This document shows, in pieces, positions 26,156 to 38,380 of a stretch of DNA of 64,000 nt. Where the stretch lies: NCBI GenBank assembly GCA_029582155.1, contig CM055901.1, positions 57,038,740 to 57,102,739 of the forward strand, read 5' to 3'. The stretch comes from Panopea generosa. Its lineage: Eukaryota; Mollusca; Bivalvia; Adapedonta; Hiatellidae. Every line of letters starts with the position of its first letter. Position 1 is the first letter of the stretch. Made by a program: the position numbers and the translations under genes. The notes beneath the pieces are model-generated. The model searched no databases. It had not been told where the DNA came from and worked only from the letters and a program-made list of their open reading frames with translations.

Positions 26156-27259
26156 TAGACATTGCCTACTATTGAATGATTATAACTCTTTTTGGGATGA
26201 GGTTGTGATGAAAAAGTCATCCTTTTGAATAAACTGTTTTTTGTGGGAATGTCCCCACAAAAAGTGAGTTATACTGAGGTACTGCATTCAGTAATTCTTA
26301 GTTACGCAGCATTTTCTATCTTTACTGGAAAAAACTTTATTGGTTAATTTTATTGCTCACCAAACACAATGCATAAACATTTTAATTAATTTATTGTTTT
26401 CCATTTTATTATAAAAATGTTTTAAGACATCATCTGTTTTATACCCACATCCAGGAGCATTCAATATCACAGCGTGACAATAATTATCTTTACCTTAGGG
26501 TGAAACAGAAATATCTCTCACCAGTAAGATGGAGTAAATTTTTATTCAACCTAAAGAAAGTTGAATATGATGCTAAACACCGTACAATAACACATCTACA
26601 TAGATGTAGTGTGATTTATTTCTTTACTGTTCACTACTCAGTCAATAAATTCTTAATTGCATCCCTGAAAACCATCGTGATATAATCCAATTTTATATAA
26701 ACCATTGCAATAAAAGCAGGACGAGGGCGAGATAACCAGGAAACCTATATATAATTAAGTTATTATCATTACAAGAAAGGGATCAATAGACTGACTTTAC
26801 TGTCAATTAATAACCCAACCATTCTGCTGTTAACAATGGGTTTAATCGCCCACAATGATCTGCCTATCTACCTAGTGTGCACTCACCCATATCGCAGCAT
26901 GTTTACTATCAAACATTACGTTTTTCAGAGTGTATAAATACAGATCTACAATACTTCTTGTTCTGGCTTACATAACACAGCCATGTAGCACCTTACTATC
27001 ATTTATTATCTTGTACCAATATTTACTGATTGTTGTATTGACTTAGTGAAGGTACAACAGCAGTCTAAGCAGTTATTCCTGGTTATAGTGTACTCAGATT
27101 AATTAATATTTTATTTTAATTTTCCATGCAAGAACCTCCATTCAAAGACCACCTGCTGTAAACAAATAATTATGTTTAAGGGGCTGTACAGTGCTCTATT
27201 ATATTAACTATATATTTTTTTAATTTCAACATGTCCGCTTATCTATATGTTTTTGCCAT
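26156..27259. other. AT-rich sequence without a supported gene
   Basis: A short fragment near 26467-26530 resembles the motif at 14.39 kb. Nothing else is supported. Confidence 0.4.
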
Positions 27260-27261
27260 TA

Positions 27262-27440
27262 CAGTCAAACCTGTCTTAAGCAGCCAGTCAAGGACAGGAG
27301 CAAAAGCAGCCTTTTAAGACAGGTGGTTGCTTTAATACAGGTTAATTTACTCTAAAAGCATAGCAATGGGAAATAGAAAATATGGTTGCTTAAGACAGGT
27401 GGCTGCTTAATAGAGGTGACCGTTTACACAGGTTTGACTG
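27262..27440. mobile_element. 179-bp MITE, TA target duplication, copy 1
   Basis: The left end CAGTCAAACCTGTCTTAAGC and the right end ACACAGGTTTGACTG are inverted repeats of about 13 bp, flanked by TA on both sides. The interior has two related halves (AAGACAGGTGGTTGCTTTAA, AAGACAGGTGGCTGCTTAAT). CAGTCAAACC ends with TA duplication are typical of pogo/Tc1-mariner-derived MITEs. There is no coding capacity. Confidence 0.9.
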
Positions 27441-27516
27441 TATAAATGATGGTGTCTATCTAGCAGCAACAATTACAATACTTCAACCAGTCACATTCTT
27501 TTTACTAGTGACTTAA

Positions 27517-27587
27517 GGAGATAGGTGTGCTTGAGTACTGGTTAACGTTCCTCGATCTCAGGAAACTGGTTAATTAACTGATCATCT
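27517..27587 (+). mobile_element. Type C SINE 3' fragment
   Basis: GGTGTGCTTGAGTACTGGTT and TTAACTGATCATCT match the 3' body of the type C SINE. It is immediately followed by a type A head. Confidence 0.7.
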
Positions 27588-27780
27588 ACCACAGCGGTAG
27601 TCTACAGGTAAAGCAAATACCCACAGATGGAAGGTAGTGAGTTCAATTCTCTGATTGGATCATACTAAAGACTTGAAAAATGGTACTAGAAGCTTCCTCA
27701 GCATTTAGAGGATAGTTCTAGTGTCCATATAATGTGACTGAGTGGGGTATCATACCATGTGTCTGTAGCTTGATACTGTT
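27588..27780 (+). mobile_element. Type A SINE, 3' truncated
   Basis: The head AGCGGTAGTCTACAGGTAAA and a B-box-like GTTCAATTCTC are followed by a shortened body ending near GTGTCTGTAGCTTGATACTG. The CAA tail is missing. Confidence 0.8.
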
Positions 27781-27885
27781 TATCAGACGTCATTATATAT
27801 AATTATACAATTTGACCTGGACGGAAGCTCTTCAGGCTGTTTTAATTATATAAAAAAGACAAATTAGAAATATTGACATGATAAA

Positions 27886-28028
27886 GAAAATATCATGTTA
27901 GTGTCTAATATCAACTTCATCAGGTTCGGCACGAAAAAAACAACAAAGACTAGACAGAGCTCGTCCTGGTTTTTTTCTAAGCCTCACCTGATAAAGTTTA
28001 GAATATCAGACACTAACATGATATTCTC
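27886..28028. mobile_element. Fold-back (MITE-like) element, about 143 bp
   Basis: Arms 27886-27912 (GAAAATATCATGTTAGTGTC...) and 28001-28028 are inverted repeats with few mismatches. The inner parts (CTTCATCAGGTTCGGC and GCCTCACCTGATAAAG) extend the pairing. No coding capacity is present, and no target duplication was identified with confidence. Confidence 0.75.
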
Positions 28029-29613
28029 TATATGTATTCATAATCTGTATATGTGGCTTCATTTATAAATAGTTAATGCTGCCTCCATTATAATGATAAT
28101 TCAATATTATTCTAGAACAACAATAGGGTTGAAATGTATAACATTCATATTTACTAACCTTCCTTTGTCTTACCATGATGTACCTATGTGGAATAATAAT
28201 GTTACATAATTATAATCCACTAAGAGTCTAATGGCTATATTTTCCTGGTTATATCATCATTGACTGTGGTCTGGCTTATTGTGTCCGCTGTCAGTAACAT
28301 CTGAATTATTTGCTATGGTTATGAAAAAGGGGACTGAGTGGGGAAGGAGACAGAGTGGGGAATGGGACTGAATGGGGTGGGGGATTTTTCACCATTTTTC
28401 ACTAGAGGATTGAGGACTGCAATATGCTTAAACTCTGTACTCCAAAACTCTGTACTCCCTCTCTGAAATAATGATACAGACACGTTTTGGACCACCTACT
28501 TGTGCATTTTTGTGTTTCGAAATTACCAAACTTCTCTCCATTGAAGTCATAATTGAATTATACACTAACATTTAACCTAAGTAAACCAAAGTTTTAGTAA
28601 AATTCAGATTTTAATTGTTAAATCAATAAAAACCACTTAAGATTTGCCTACCTGAAGATGTATTTCTATAATCGTATCTGACAATTCATCAAGATGGTTG
28701 GCTTGTTTACCTTCCTCTTGAAATTCTTTAGAGAGATCCGTCACTTAAAAGAGTTGAGATCCAACTATTAAAATATCTTTATCTGGACTTCAAATTTCGA
28801 AAAATCATTCTCTATTTACTTTGCAATACACAGTAAACAGTAGAAGCATGTTATAAGTAGTTTATTGCATGGCAAACAATATATAACATGTTATAAGCAA
28901 TTACTTGCCTGGCGATACCAGTGTTAATGACTGCTTCCATTGATGTTCGTCTTCATCAGGTCTCAAAGGATTTTATTTTATTGTTTCAATCAAAGGTTTA
29001 TGGTTGTTTTCTATTGCAATACAAGTAATTCATCCATTATGTCTTGCTGCATTGATCAAATTTATACAAGGATATAAACTGTGCTGGTAGCGATTTGGAC
29101 ATAAAATAATGTAAGTTTTGACTAAAAATATCTTTTAACGATTTTTAATGATTTTTATTATAAAATCTAAGCAATTCTTTCCTTTAATCAGAATCTGGAT
29201 TTGCGCTGTTGCAGCAATGCTCGGCTTTTCTAGCGCACTTTAAGCATCCACACTGGATAAAATTTTCACAACAATTAAATGAGATCTTGGATTATTATTT
29301 TTTTTAAACTGATGTTGGTTTATACACAATTTTATTAATTAAAATTTACATAAATTCAAATCAGTTTAAATATGGATTAGAACTGATGTTGGACCTATGT
29401 GACCTTGAATCATCGTAAATAAAAATAATTTGATAACCTCTTTTGCATGAAATAAAAATCTTAATGTTTGTGTATTCATTTCTGTATAACTTATAGTATA
29501 TGCGCAATATTCCTTTCTTAAGCATATATTTATTTATAAACTTTTCTGTCAAAGATGAGTGAATTATGGCTGTCATTGCTGTGTTTTTTATGTAGCTGTT
29601 TAATACTTCAGTT
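28029..29613. other. AT-rich sequence; G-rich patch at 28327-28384
   Basis: The G-rich patch has several GGGG runs (GGGGACTGAGTGGGG, GAATGGGGTGGGGG) and could form a G-quadruplex with longish loops. No gene is supported. Confidence 0.4.
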
Positions 29614-29862
29614 AGAGTCCTCTGTGGCCGAGTGGTCTAAGGCGCCATTTCAAGATCACATACCTCTCACCGCTAAGGTTGTAGATTAGAGTCCTGCTCA
29701 TTCAAAAACATTATGTGAGAAAGTTTGCCAGGTATTTGCGGAGGGATGGTGGTTCTACTCAGATTCATTCTGAGGTCTTCCTCCATCAATAAAATTGGAT
29801 ATGCCATATATAACCTGAAATGTGTTGAAAATGGCAATAAACCACCATTCAAAAAATCAGTT
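29614..29862 (+). mobile_element. tRNA-Leu-like SINE (type B), best-preserved copy
   Basis: The head TCCTCTGTGGCCGAGTGG has a near-perfect tRNA-Leu A box (29625-29635), followed by GGCGCCATTTCAAGATCA. The body is GAGAAAGTTTGCCAGGTATT, GGATGGTGGTTCTACTC and ATTCTGAGGTCTTCCTCCAT, with the 3' end TGCCATATATAACCTGAAAT. The B box is changed (GATTAGAGTCC), so it is probably no longer transcribed well by RNA polymerase III. Confidence 0.85.
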
Positions 29863-31298
29863 TATTACATTTGATACTTTCTACATCTATTAAAGATCAT
29901 TTTAATCATCTAGTGTTTATATAGTTAAAGGCAATGCTTATTTTATCTTGAGAAACTTTTTAACAGTCAATCAAATTATTGATGAAATTTGCATATAAAT
30001 GAATTTTTATGATCAGACTAAATCTGTTTTATTTTAGCCGTAACCAGTCAATCCCAAAATATATTAAGACTGAGTCTTATATTAAAGTATTTGGTATTAA
30101 ATTCGTAAATATCTTTGGAGAAGGCCATGACATTTGCATTTCTGTGGAAATTATACTGAGCATCAATTTTATAGGTTATTATTGTGAGCTGTGTCAAAAG
30201 TCAAACAAAATTGGTGATTACGAACTATTGATAATATCATACCCAACATTGAATGTCCGTATTTGATTCCGACACTATATTAGATAGATATCAGATATTT
30301 TACAAAATATGCGACTGACTTTAAGATTAATTTGACGTGGGGCTTATCTCCGACAGCGTGAGGTCTTCATTTTATACCTCTGTTGGATTTGCATTTTTTT
30401 TTGTAGGAAAACATTTAATCAATATTTAAGTCTATAGAAATTTATGTTTCAGTTTGTACTGGATTAAGAAAACACGTATACAGCTGTATATATACAGATT
30501 GTGCCCGTACATATATTTGACGATGCTTGATTTATATGATTAATAATTTAGGTACTGTGGAGGAATTTGCTCCTGTCTAGTTGGCTGGTAAATATAAAGG
30601 TTCAGCTCTTCATGGAACATCAGAAATCATGCCAACTATAGCGATAACTTCAATTGGATTTTAAGAATTTATGAATTTATATTATTGAGAATGAACAATC
30701 AACAGTTCCAGAATGAGACTGGTTTAAACATCTGTGAAGTTGTGTTTTGGATTTAATCTGTGTCGACTGAATGCTTGTTTTTTTATTTTCTTATTTGAAG
30801 AAGTCAGTTATTAAATTATTTAATAGAAATTTGAGACTTTGTTTAAACAAATTAATTGACCTCCAGCTAACTGTGAAGTGTGATAGCTTACATTGATTAA
30901 TTCTGATGAAGAATATATCACACTAGAGTCTTCACACACCATTGAGAATGTCACATGTTTAAAAGCATTTATTTGTGAGGTAATGTGGTTTATATGAAAG
31001 TGATAACGCCTCATTATATCTATTATTGTGCATTAAGGAACAAATTCAATAAGCTGGATAGGACAACCATCACCTTACTAGATTAATAAGTGAATTAATG
31101 ATATCTCCTTTCTGGAATGTAAATCACCCTTGTTAAAATTATCTAAACAAGTTTAATGTAGCATTTTCATACATATTCTGGATCTATATTTCAATGAATG
31201 TAAAGTAGAATGTGGTGTTGAACCAGTCTGTGATAAACTGTAACTTTCTAATAAATCAATTTGGCTATAAGATATTGTCGCATATTTAGTAGTATTGA
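29863..31298. other. AT-rich sequence upstream of the 31.3 kb exon
   Basis: No coding feature is called. Any promoter and 5' UTR of the following exon would be in the last few hundred bases, but no TATA or initiator element can be defended. The 85-residue frame at 30009-30266 lacks coding composition. Confidence 0.4.
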
Positions 31299-31828
31299 AT
31301 GAATACGTATAAAGTGGAATTGAGTGCTCAAGGGACAATGGATTCTGCCGATGCAACCCCTTCGCCAAGAGATAAGGAGATTGCAGACGCAACTTTACGC
31401 CGGCTGTCGCAGGGTCGTGACATGCGCTTTTCAAGTAGCAGTCAGATTCTGGACAGGCTGTATAATGACCATGGGGTCAGGGTGAGGATGGTGCGGCGGA
31501 ACAGACCAAACAGGATTCCCACGGTGAGGGAACTGATAGATCATCTCGCCAAGAAGCATGATAGACTGTTGGAGATGGAAGGTAAGGGAAGTAAGATAGA
31601 GGCCCGGGCTAGCGGAATTGGGCTAAGTCCCATCAGTCTCATGGGACAAAGGGATGCTGCTAGGGCAGGGATTGAGACTCAGCGCTGTTATTCTGATAAG
31701 CCGAAAGTCAAAAGTTACATAGGGGATGGAGCAAGATGTATCTCGGAACGGGTTAACCGCTGGGTTGTCATGGAAACAGATACCAGTGAGTCCATTCCAG
31801 ATGTCAGGGGATTACATATCAAAGAACG
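31299..31828 (+). CDS. First coding exon of an unrecognised host gene
   Basis: An open frame begins directly after an in-frame stop (31296-31298) and runs 176 codons plus two bases to a strong donor, CG|GTAAGT. Two in-frame starts exist: 31299 and 31338. The second (GGGACAATGG) has A at -3 and G at +4 and is the likelier start, giving a protein beginning MDSADATPSP. The sequence is clearly GC-richer than its surroundings (CGCCGGCTGTCGCAGGGTCG), which supports coding. The peptide is charged, with a basic patch (RVRMVRRNRPNR) followed by a probable helix (TVRELIDHLAKKHDRLLEME). There is no signal peptide or membrane segment, which suggests a cytosolic or nuclear product. I do not recognise the family. 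The leftover phase fits the candidate exon at 62901. The overlapping minus-strand frame at 31153-31434 is a shadow. Confidence 0.75.
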
Positions 31829-33188
31829 GTAAGTTTGTAGATTGATACTTCTTAAATTCACATTTTCTGAACTTTGCTATGCTTTTAGTTATATAGTTTT
31901 TTTGTCAAGGGAGACAACTGTATTCAAAATATGGTTGAAATAGAACTTTGATTGTTGCCTAATAAATTGTTTAAATGTCAGTCTATTGCAGATTCAGTTA
32001 CGTTTAACATGGTTTGACATTGTAAATATAATTGGATTTGCATAAGTAATTAATAATCACTTTATCAGCTCTTGGGATTCATGCACTGATGGTCAACAAT
32101 TTAAATATTCTTCTTAAAGTTATTTGTAGTTTATATCTAGTGAAATGGTACTATTTTCTAGTCACCAGAGTGGTAAATGGGCAGGGCTATTTTACCTTAT
32201 AAAGCAAATTATGATACTCAGCTACTTCCCAATTCAAAATAATATTTTCCCAGCCTCAGCTCAAAAGAGTGCTGTAATTTTTTTTCAAACATGTTTGGCA
32301 ATATTCGGCGCCAGAGTCACAGACACAGTCACACAGTTAAAGTATAAAAAATGGACAAGTGAAGACTTTTCTTGTAATGATATAAGATTTGTAGAACTCT
32401 TTTAAAACTTCATATCTAGGGAAAAGGTGTATTGTAGTGTGATGTGAAGTATTATTGCAATATCTGATAACTAAAAATTAGGACATGATCTAAACACTGC
32501 TATGCTTTATATTGCAGTTTGCTAATTTCTGAGCCTTAAAAAAATCCCAATTTCCCCTCAGTCGTGCTGTTTGGAAATTTTTTTCCAATCTTGAAAAGCT
32601 CTGATAGGTATGGGTCTGTCCTGTCCCCATAGTTTTTTATTAAATTGTTGTGCTACAACATAAGGGGTTTAGTGTTTTTCCTGATATCATGCTAAACAAA
32701 AAAATAACAAAGATTTAGTGCAGTCGCATTGTACATGAACAAATCAATTAACATGAAAATAGGTAAAATTGCCTTTCATCCAATAGTCTACAAAATAGGA
32801 AGAAACCAACTTAGGCCACTTAATATAACATTTTGTATTTACCGATATGTGCCAAAATTTAACACATTGAGGTTGAAGTTGCAAAAAATGTAATTTAATT
32901 CCAGTGTTTTCTTCCTCATAAAGGATATTAAAAACAAGTGTATATATTAAAATCTCTTTCAAGCACATTGATTTTACCTATTTAATTGACCTATAACTCA
33001 GTGGCATTTGTGAGACTATTTTCAATTTGGTCTTGTTGTAAACATGACCTATAGTTGACACATCTGTTATTGTAGCAATTTTCAAGTACCGACCATGTAA
33101 CATTAAAAGGTGTTTGATTGGTTTATCTCCCTTGAACTATCAAAAGTATATAATGGTGGTCTGCTACTGGTAATAAACTATTGGTATA
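31829..33188. other. Probable intron
   Basis: AT-rich sequence follows the donor at 31829. No second exon could be recognised here, and the 86-residue frame at 32145-32405 has no coding character. Confidence 0.45.
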
Positions 33189-33365
33189 TAGTCAAACCTG
33201 TCTTAAGCAGCCAGTCAAGGGCAGGAGCAAAAGTGGCCTTTTAAGACAGGTGGTTGCTTAATACAGGTTAATTTACTCTAAAAGCATAGAAATGGGAAAT
33301 AGATAATATGGTTGCTTAAGACAGGTGGCTGCTTAATAGAGGTGACCGTTTACACAGGTTTGACT
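33189..33365. mobile_element. MITE of the CAGTCAAACC family, copy 2
   Basis: It is almost identical to copy 1 (27262-27440) through the interior, including ACAGGTTAATTTACTCTAAA. The first base is changed (TAGTCAAACC) and the right end is intact. The close match of two copies implies fairly recent spread. Confidence 0.9.
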
Positions 33366-33989
33366 GTACTTTAAAATAAATGCATAAAAAAACTGAAAAG
33401 TGTTATTCAGTTAAGAATTAAATACAAAGATTTACAAGAGATAATATATATTTTATTATAGTGACATAATTTTGCGACAATACTATTTTCGCAAAAAAAT
33501 ACATGCAAAACTCATATTTTTTTTTGCAAAAGTGCAACAGTGTTTTGTGCTCAGTTGAAACAGTTATGGTATGGTGTGGTGCAATTAACAAAAAAAAATA
33601 TACAGTTACACTTTTTGCAAAGAAATGAGTTCTGTATGGCCTCTTGGTAGCACCAATGGTTCATCTCTATACAGAGATGCTTCCTCTTAGATTCTTGAAT
33701 TTTCATGAAATATCAAGAGAGTTATCTGTAAAAGTGTTATTTGAAGCGGGCAGTTTTCCTCCTATTTTTTTACACCAATCCATTGCATTTAAGATCACTT
33801 TGGCTCGCCACAGTGGTTATGGTTCAGGTAAAATACAAATAAAATTATGCAATAAACTAAAGAGTTGGATATACTAATTCAGTTATGTAAATTCTAACAA
33901 GCTGCATCAATTATATTGAGATAATTACATGAAACTAATATGGTTTCATATTATGTTGGTTTGGTTTTTGATTATATTAGTACATGTAT
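33366..33989. other. AT-rich sequence without a supported gene
   Basis: The 77-residue open frame at 33644-33877 is not recognised and has no splice signals that would support it. Confidence 0.4.
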
Positions 33990-35420
33990 GTTATACAGAG
34001 CTTCATATCATATAATTGTAAATATAGATTAAGTTAGTGTATTACAGAGCTGCATATTACATTCATATTGTGTTTAATTAAATACAAGCATTACAGAGAG
34101 TATTACAGAGCTGCATATTACATTTATATTAAGTTTAATTAAGTTTAAGTATTACAGACTGCATATTGCATTCATATTGAGTTTAATTAAATACAAGCAT
34201 TACAGAGAGTATTACAAAGCTGCATATTATAGCATTCATATTGAGTTAAATTGAATTAGAGCTTTACAGAGGGTATAACATAGCTGCATATTGCATTTAT
34301 ATTGAGTTTAATTAAATACAAGCATTACAGAGCTGCATATTGCATTTATATTAAGTTTAATTAAATACAAGTATTACAGACTGCATATTGCATTCATATT
34401 GAGTTTAATTAAATACAAGCATTACAGAGAGTATTACAGAGCTGCATATTATAGCATTCATATTGAGTTAAATTGAATTAGAGCTTTACAGAGGGTATAA
34501 CATAGCTGAATATTGCATTCAGATTGAGTATGATTAAATGCGAGCATTACAGAGAGTATTACATAGCTGCATATTGCACTTATATTGAGTTTAATTACAT
34601 ACAAGCATTACAGAGGGTATCACAGAGCTGCATATTGCATTCATATTGAGTTTAATTGAATAACAACATTACAGAGGGTATTACAGAGCTGCATATTACA
34701 TTTATATTGAGTTTAATTAAATACAAGCATTACAGAGGGTATTACAGAGCAGCATATTATTGCACTCATATTGTGTTTAATTAAATTATAGCATTACAGA
34801 GGGTATTATAGAGCTGCATATTGCATTCATATTGTGTTTAATTAAATTATAGCATTACAGAGGGTATTACAGAGCTGCATATTGCATTCATATTGTGTTT
34901 AATTAAATTAGAGCATTACAGAGGGTATTAAAGAGCTGCATATTGCATTCATATTGTGTTTAATTAAATAAGAGCATTACAGAGGGTATTACAGAGCTGC
35001 ATATTAAATTCAAATTGTGTTTAATTAAATTAAAGTATTACATATGGTATTACAGAGCTGCATATTGCAGTCATATTGAGTTTAATTAAATGGGAGCATT
35101 ACAGAAGGTATTACATTGATATTGAGTTTGGTTAAATAAGGGTATTACAGAACAGCATATTACTTTGATTTTGAAATCTGACTTAATTAGGGTATTACAG
35201 AGCTGTATATTATATAAATATTGAGTTTAAAAATATTAAGGTATTACATGATTGTCGCGTTACTACATTAATTTGAATTTGAATATATTAGGTTATTACA
35301 GAGAGTATTGCAGAGCTGTATACTACATTGATATTGAACTAATTTAAAAAAAAAAAGGTTATTGCAAAGCATGGTGCATTGATATTGAATTCAATTAAAT
35401 TAGGGTTTTAAAGAGTTGCA
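33990..35420. repeat. 61-bp minisatellite, diverged
   Basis: Tandem units contain GGGTATTACAGAGCTGCATA, TTGCATTCATATTGAGTTTA and ATTAAATACAAGCATTACAG. About 22 copies are seen. Copies between 34,700 and 35,100 are most alike, and the flanks are more diverged, as expected if the centre was homogenised last. Confidence 0.93.
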
Positions 35421-35492
35421 TACTACATTGATGTGAAATTCAGTAAATATGTCACAAAACTGTAAACATTCTAGTCTGTGTTTACAAAGCAC

Positions 35493-35609
35493 AGGCCCCT
35501 GTTTCACAAAAATACTTAAGTCTCTTATTTTACTTAAACTCGAAAGTGTGATCAGTTTTATACTTAAAAGTAAAATAGCAGACTTAAGTACTTTATTGAA
35601 ACCGGGCTC
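35493..35609. mobile_element. Fold-back MITE, 117 bp
   Basis: The left end GGCCCCTGTTTCACAAAAAT and the right end with TATTGAAACCGGGCTC form imperfect inverted repeats, and pairing continues with ATACTTAAGTCT and AGACTTAAGTA. Frames at 35400-35646 on both strands follow this palindrome. Confidence 0.8.
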
Positions 35610-35611
35610 AG

Positions 35612-35848
35612 GCCTGGACCCTGTTTCACTCAACATCTCAAGTTAAAGATTTTCCCCAACTAAAAAATTCAATTTCTCAAAATGATTATTTGAAATCATT
35701 ACAAATCAAATGACCAGACAGAATCAAAGTAGGAACAAACTTTTATTCATTGGTAAAGCATACGATACAAAATGATCAATGAAAATGAAGTAGAAGCATT
35801 TCAAAAATATGAGTTGAGGAAAATCTCAAAAGTGAAGCCGGGGTCAGG
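35612..35848. mobile_element. Second fold-back MITE, adjacent, 237 bp
   Basis: The left end CCTGGACCCTGTTTCACTCA continues ACATCTCAAG. The right end AAATCTCAAAAGTGAAGCCG continues GGGTCAGG. They are inverted repeats of about 30 bp. The GTTTCAC core is shared with the elements at 35493 and 54943, so the three are probably related. Confidence 0.75.
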
Positions 35849-35988
35849 TTACATATATTTTGTTTCGATTTATATAGATCTGTTAAACAGGAGCTTTGTA
35901 AATGTTCTAATAATTTTTTCATTCATAATTATCTAATGTCTTAATGAATGATATACCCTATTGTCCATTTTATTCTTATTGAATTAAA

Positions 35989-36225
35989 GCACGGCTGTAG
36001 TCCAGTGGATAGAGTGTAGGTTGCTCATGCTTGAGGTTGTGGGATCGATCACAGTCTCACCCATTGGGCTCTTAAAAACAACACTCAGTACAGATTATAC
36101 CCAGGAAGAGGGTTTGAGATTTGTTCATAAAAGCTCCAAGCTTACTTCGCAATCCAGCTTAAGTGATTTACCGGAAGTAAGAATTGATAAATGAAAAGAA
36201 AAAATGGTTTAATCTATCACAATTT
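35989..36225 (+). mobile_element. tRNA-headed SINE (type D)
   Basis: The head GGCTGTAGTCCAGTGGATAG and a B-box-like GGGATCGATCAC are followed by AACACTCAGTACAGATTATA and CCCAGGAAGAGG, ending near GGTTTAATCTATCAC. Confidence 0.78.
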
Positions 36226-37894
36226 TAAAAGATATATTTGTTTCATATTATATATATTTTTATAAGGTGTGTAGAGAGAAGGCCAGACCCTCATACACCT
36301 ATAAAGGGGTGATTGAATAGATCACAAATTTGTGGTTGAAATTAAAAAAAAAAAGAGTCAGTGTTTTAAAACTATCAACTTGTTCTTAACTCATTGAGAA
36401 ACTTTATGCATGTAAAAAAAAATTTTTTAATTATAATTATGTACAACTTAGTTTACTAGAATCGTGTCTTTAGGTAATGAACTGAACCATACTTCATACT
36501 ATTCTACACTTCTTTCTATTATTATGCACATTTTTGTATAAAATACATCACACATTTACTTATTAAATATAGTTCAAAGTTTTATGAAGTGTAAATTTTC
36601 ATGAGTTCCATGACTGTCTGGTTTAATGTTGTAGTTATTGTACTAATTAATCATTCATGAAATTGCTTTTTCAGAGATCACACGACTGCGTTTAACAATT
36701 GTATAAATATTTATTTTAAGCGGTTTAATTTCCAGTTGATTTTGTGGCATACGACTTTTTGTATTGATTGCAACTGGTAAAAAAGCTTATAATGGTGTTG
36801 ATTATTGACTTACACTTTCACCAATGTGTTTGTCTGAATGGAGGGAGAACAGATGGAGTCGTTGAATGTCGGGGAGAGACTTTAGAAAGATAATAAGGTG
36901 AGTTCTGCTTTCTTAATAAATCAATTGTTTCAAGAGTATCCGAATTATTGACACGAGATTCATGATTACCTGTATTGTATGGTGTTATTTTTAAAATGTC
37001 ATTTCTCATGACACACTGTATACATTTTAAAATATGTCTCGCTTCTATCATTTCAATAATTATAATTTCTTTTTCTTATTTGAAAGATTACAAAATTGAA
37101 TTATAGGTAAAGTAATTAAAGTAATTTATATAATTATACCATGGATACTAATTGTCATTTTTCATTTAAACACGTGTAAGAGATTTAGTATTTTAAAAAA
37201 ACACTTTCTATAACAAGTAACTTCTGTTTATCTGTATTGCACCTACAAATTGACTAAATGAAAATTTAGTTTTTCTTTATTGAAAAATACAAAAGAACAT
37301 GTGCTGGATGTACAGCAGATGGCACTTTGGATGGTATATTCTATATTAGGTTTGTAGTAATTTAAGATTGGTTCAGGTTTAGGGGTCATTTCTATTTATT
37401 GAAAAGAAATTGTGGACAAGATAATCTTACTTGAACATACCTATTGTCTGTGTAGATATCTATGAGGAGATGAATGGGCATTTAAAGATTTTAAAGATTT
37501 AAAAAAATGTTTTTCAAGTGAATGTTTAGAGACACTTACAGATGCTATTTAAACTATTTTGTGTATCTTATGTAATAGAGAGAGAGATATTAAAAAGAAA
37601 ATGATTAAAAATGTGTACTTCAGCTATATGGAAATTCATTTTACAACTATTAGCTATAACACAATTTATAGTTTGAAACTACTTTAATTTGGAAAATATA
37701 CACTCATTTATTCATTTATAAAAGAGTAACCAGACTACTTTTAAAAAGGAAATTGTGAATCTGTCAAATGAAATGATAGAAAGTGCAACAAATTTGCCTG
37801 ATGTTGAAGCTTAGAATGATAGTGCTGCGATACAGAATGGATGTGTTGAAAATTGTACACAATTGTGAATAGAAGTAACAAGACTTTAGTAACA
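36226..37894. other. AT-rich sequence upstream of the 37.9 kb exon
   Basis: No feature is supported. Candidate acceptors just before 37895 (for example GTGAATAG near 37870) cannot be told from a first-exon start. Confidence 0.4.
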
Positions 37895-38332
37895 ATGGTA
37901 CCCACAGACAAATTAAACACAATGTTGCAGGGCAAAAAGATGTCACTGGTAGAGTTATTCAAAAGTGAAACATTTAATGTTGAAGACGATGAAGAGGAAA
38001 TGTTAACCAATGGTCTCACACTGCGAGATCTATTGTTCCAACAGAAAACCAGATCTACAAGAGATCTACTGTTGAAACAAAATACCAGATCTGTGACGGA
38101 CAGTGCTTTGTATAAACTGCCAAAACTTGGTGTTGTGGATATAACAGAACTACCTCATCCTGACAATATTAACAAAGGTAGAAATGTTAGACAAGAGGAT
38201 TCACTTGTGGATATACCAACATTTAATGATGATTTGCTCCTGCAGCAGAAATCCCAGTCTGCTTTAGAGAGGGAGGTTTACAAGCTTCCTAAACTCAATG
38301 TTGTCGATATAACAGAAGTGAGTAGATTTAAG
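37895..38332 (+). CDS. Repeat-bearing coding exon of an unrecognised protein
   Basis: From ATG 37895 (CAATGG, A at -3 and G at +4 context) the frame runs 146 codons to AAG|GTAAGT, a near-perfect donor in phase 0. A stop at 37847-37849 closes the frame upstream. The peptide is acidic near residue 30 (VEDDEEEML) and has an internal repeat: LLLKQNTRSVTDSALYKLPK then LGVVDITE, and later LLLQQKSQSALEREVYKLPK then LNVVDITE. A shorter LRDLLFQQKTRST precedes them. Repeating LL-Q-K and YKLPKL-VVDITE blocks suggest a linear interaction motif present in several copies. No membrane segment or signal peptide is seen. Its phase differs from the exons at 31.3 and 55.7 kb, so it would need a different partner exon. 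The minus-strand frames at 37741-38019 are shadows. Confidence 0.7.
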
Positions 38333-38380
38333 GTAAGTAATAGAACAGAAAAATAATTATAAGGTTTTATTTTCTTGTGT

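Noticed and set aside
29614-29700. tRNA-Leu gene
   Set aside because: The A box is excellent but the B box is altered. The anticodon region does not fold as a tRNA, and the head continues into a SINE body shared by other copies.
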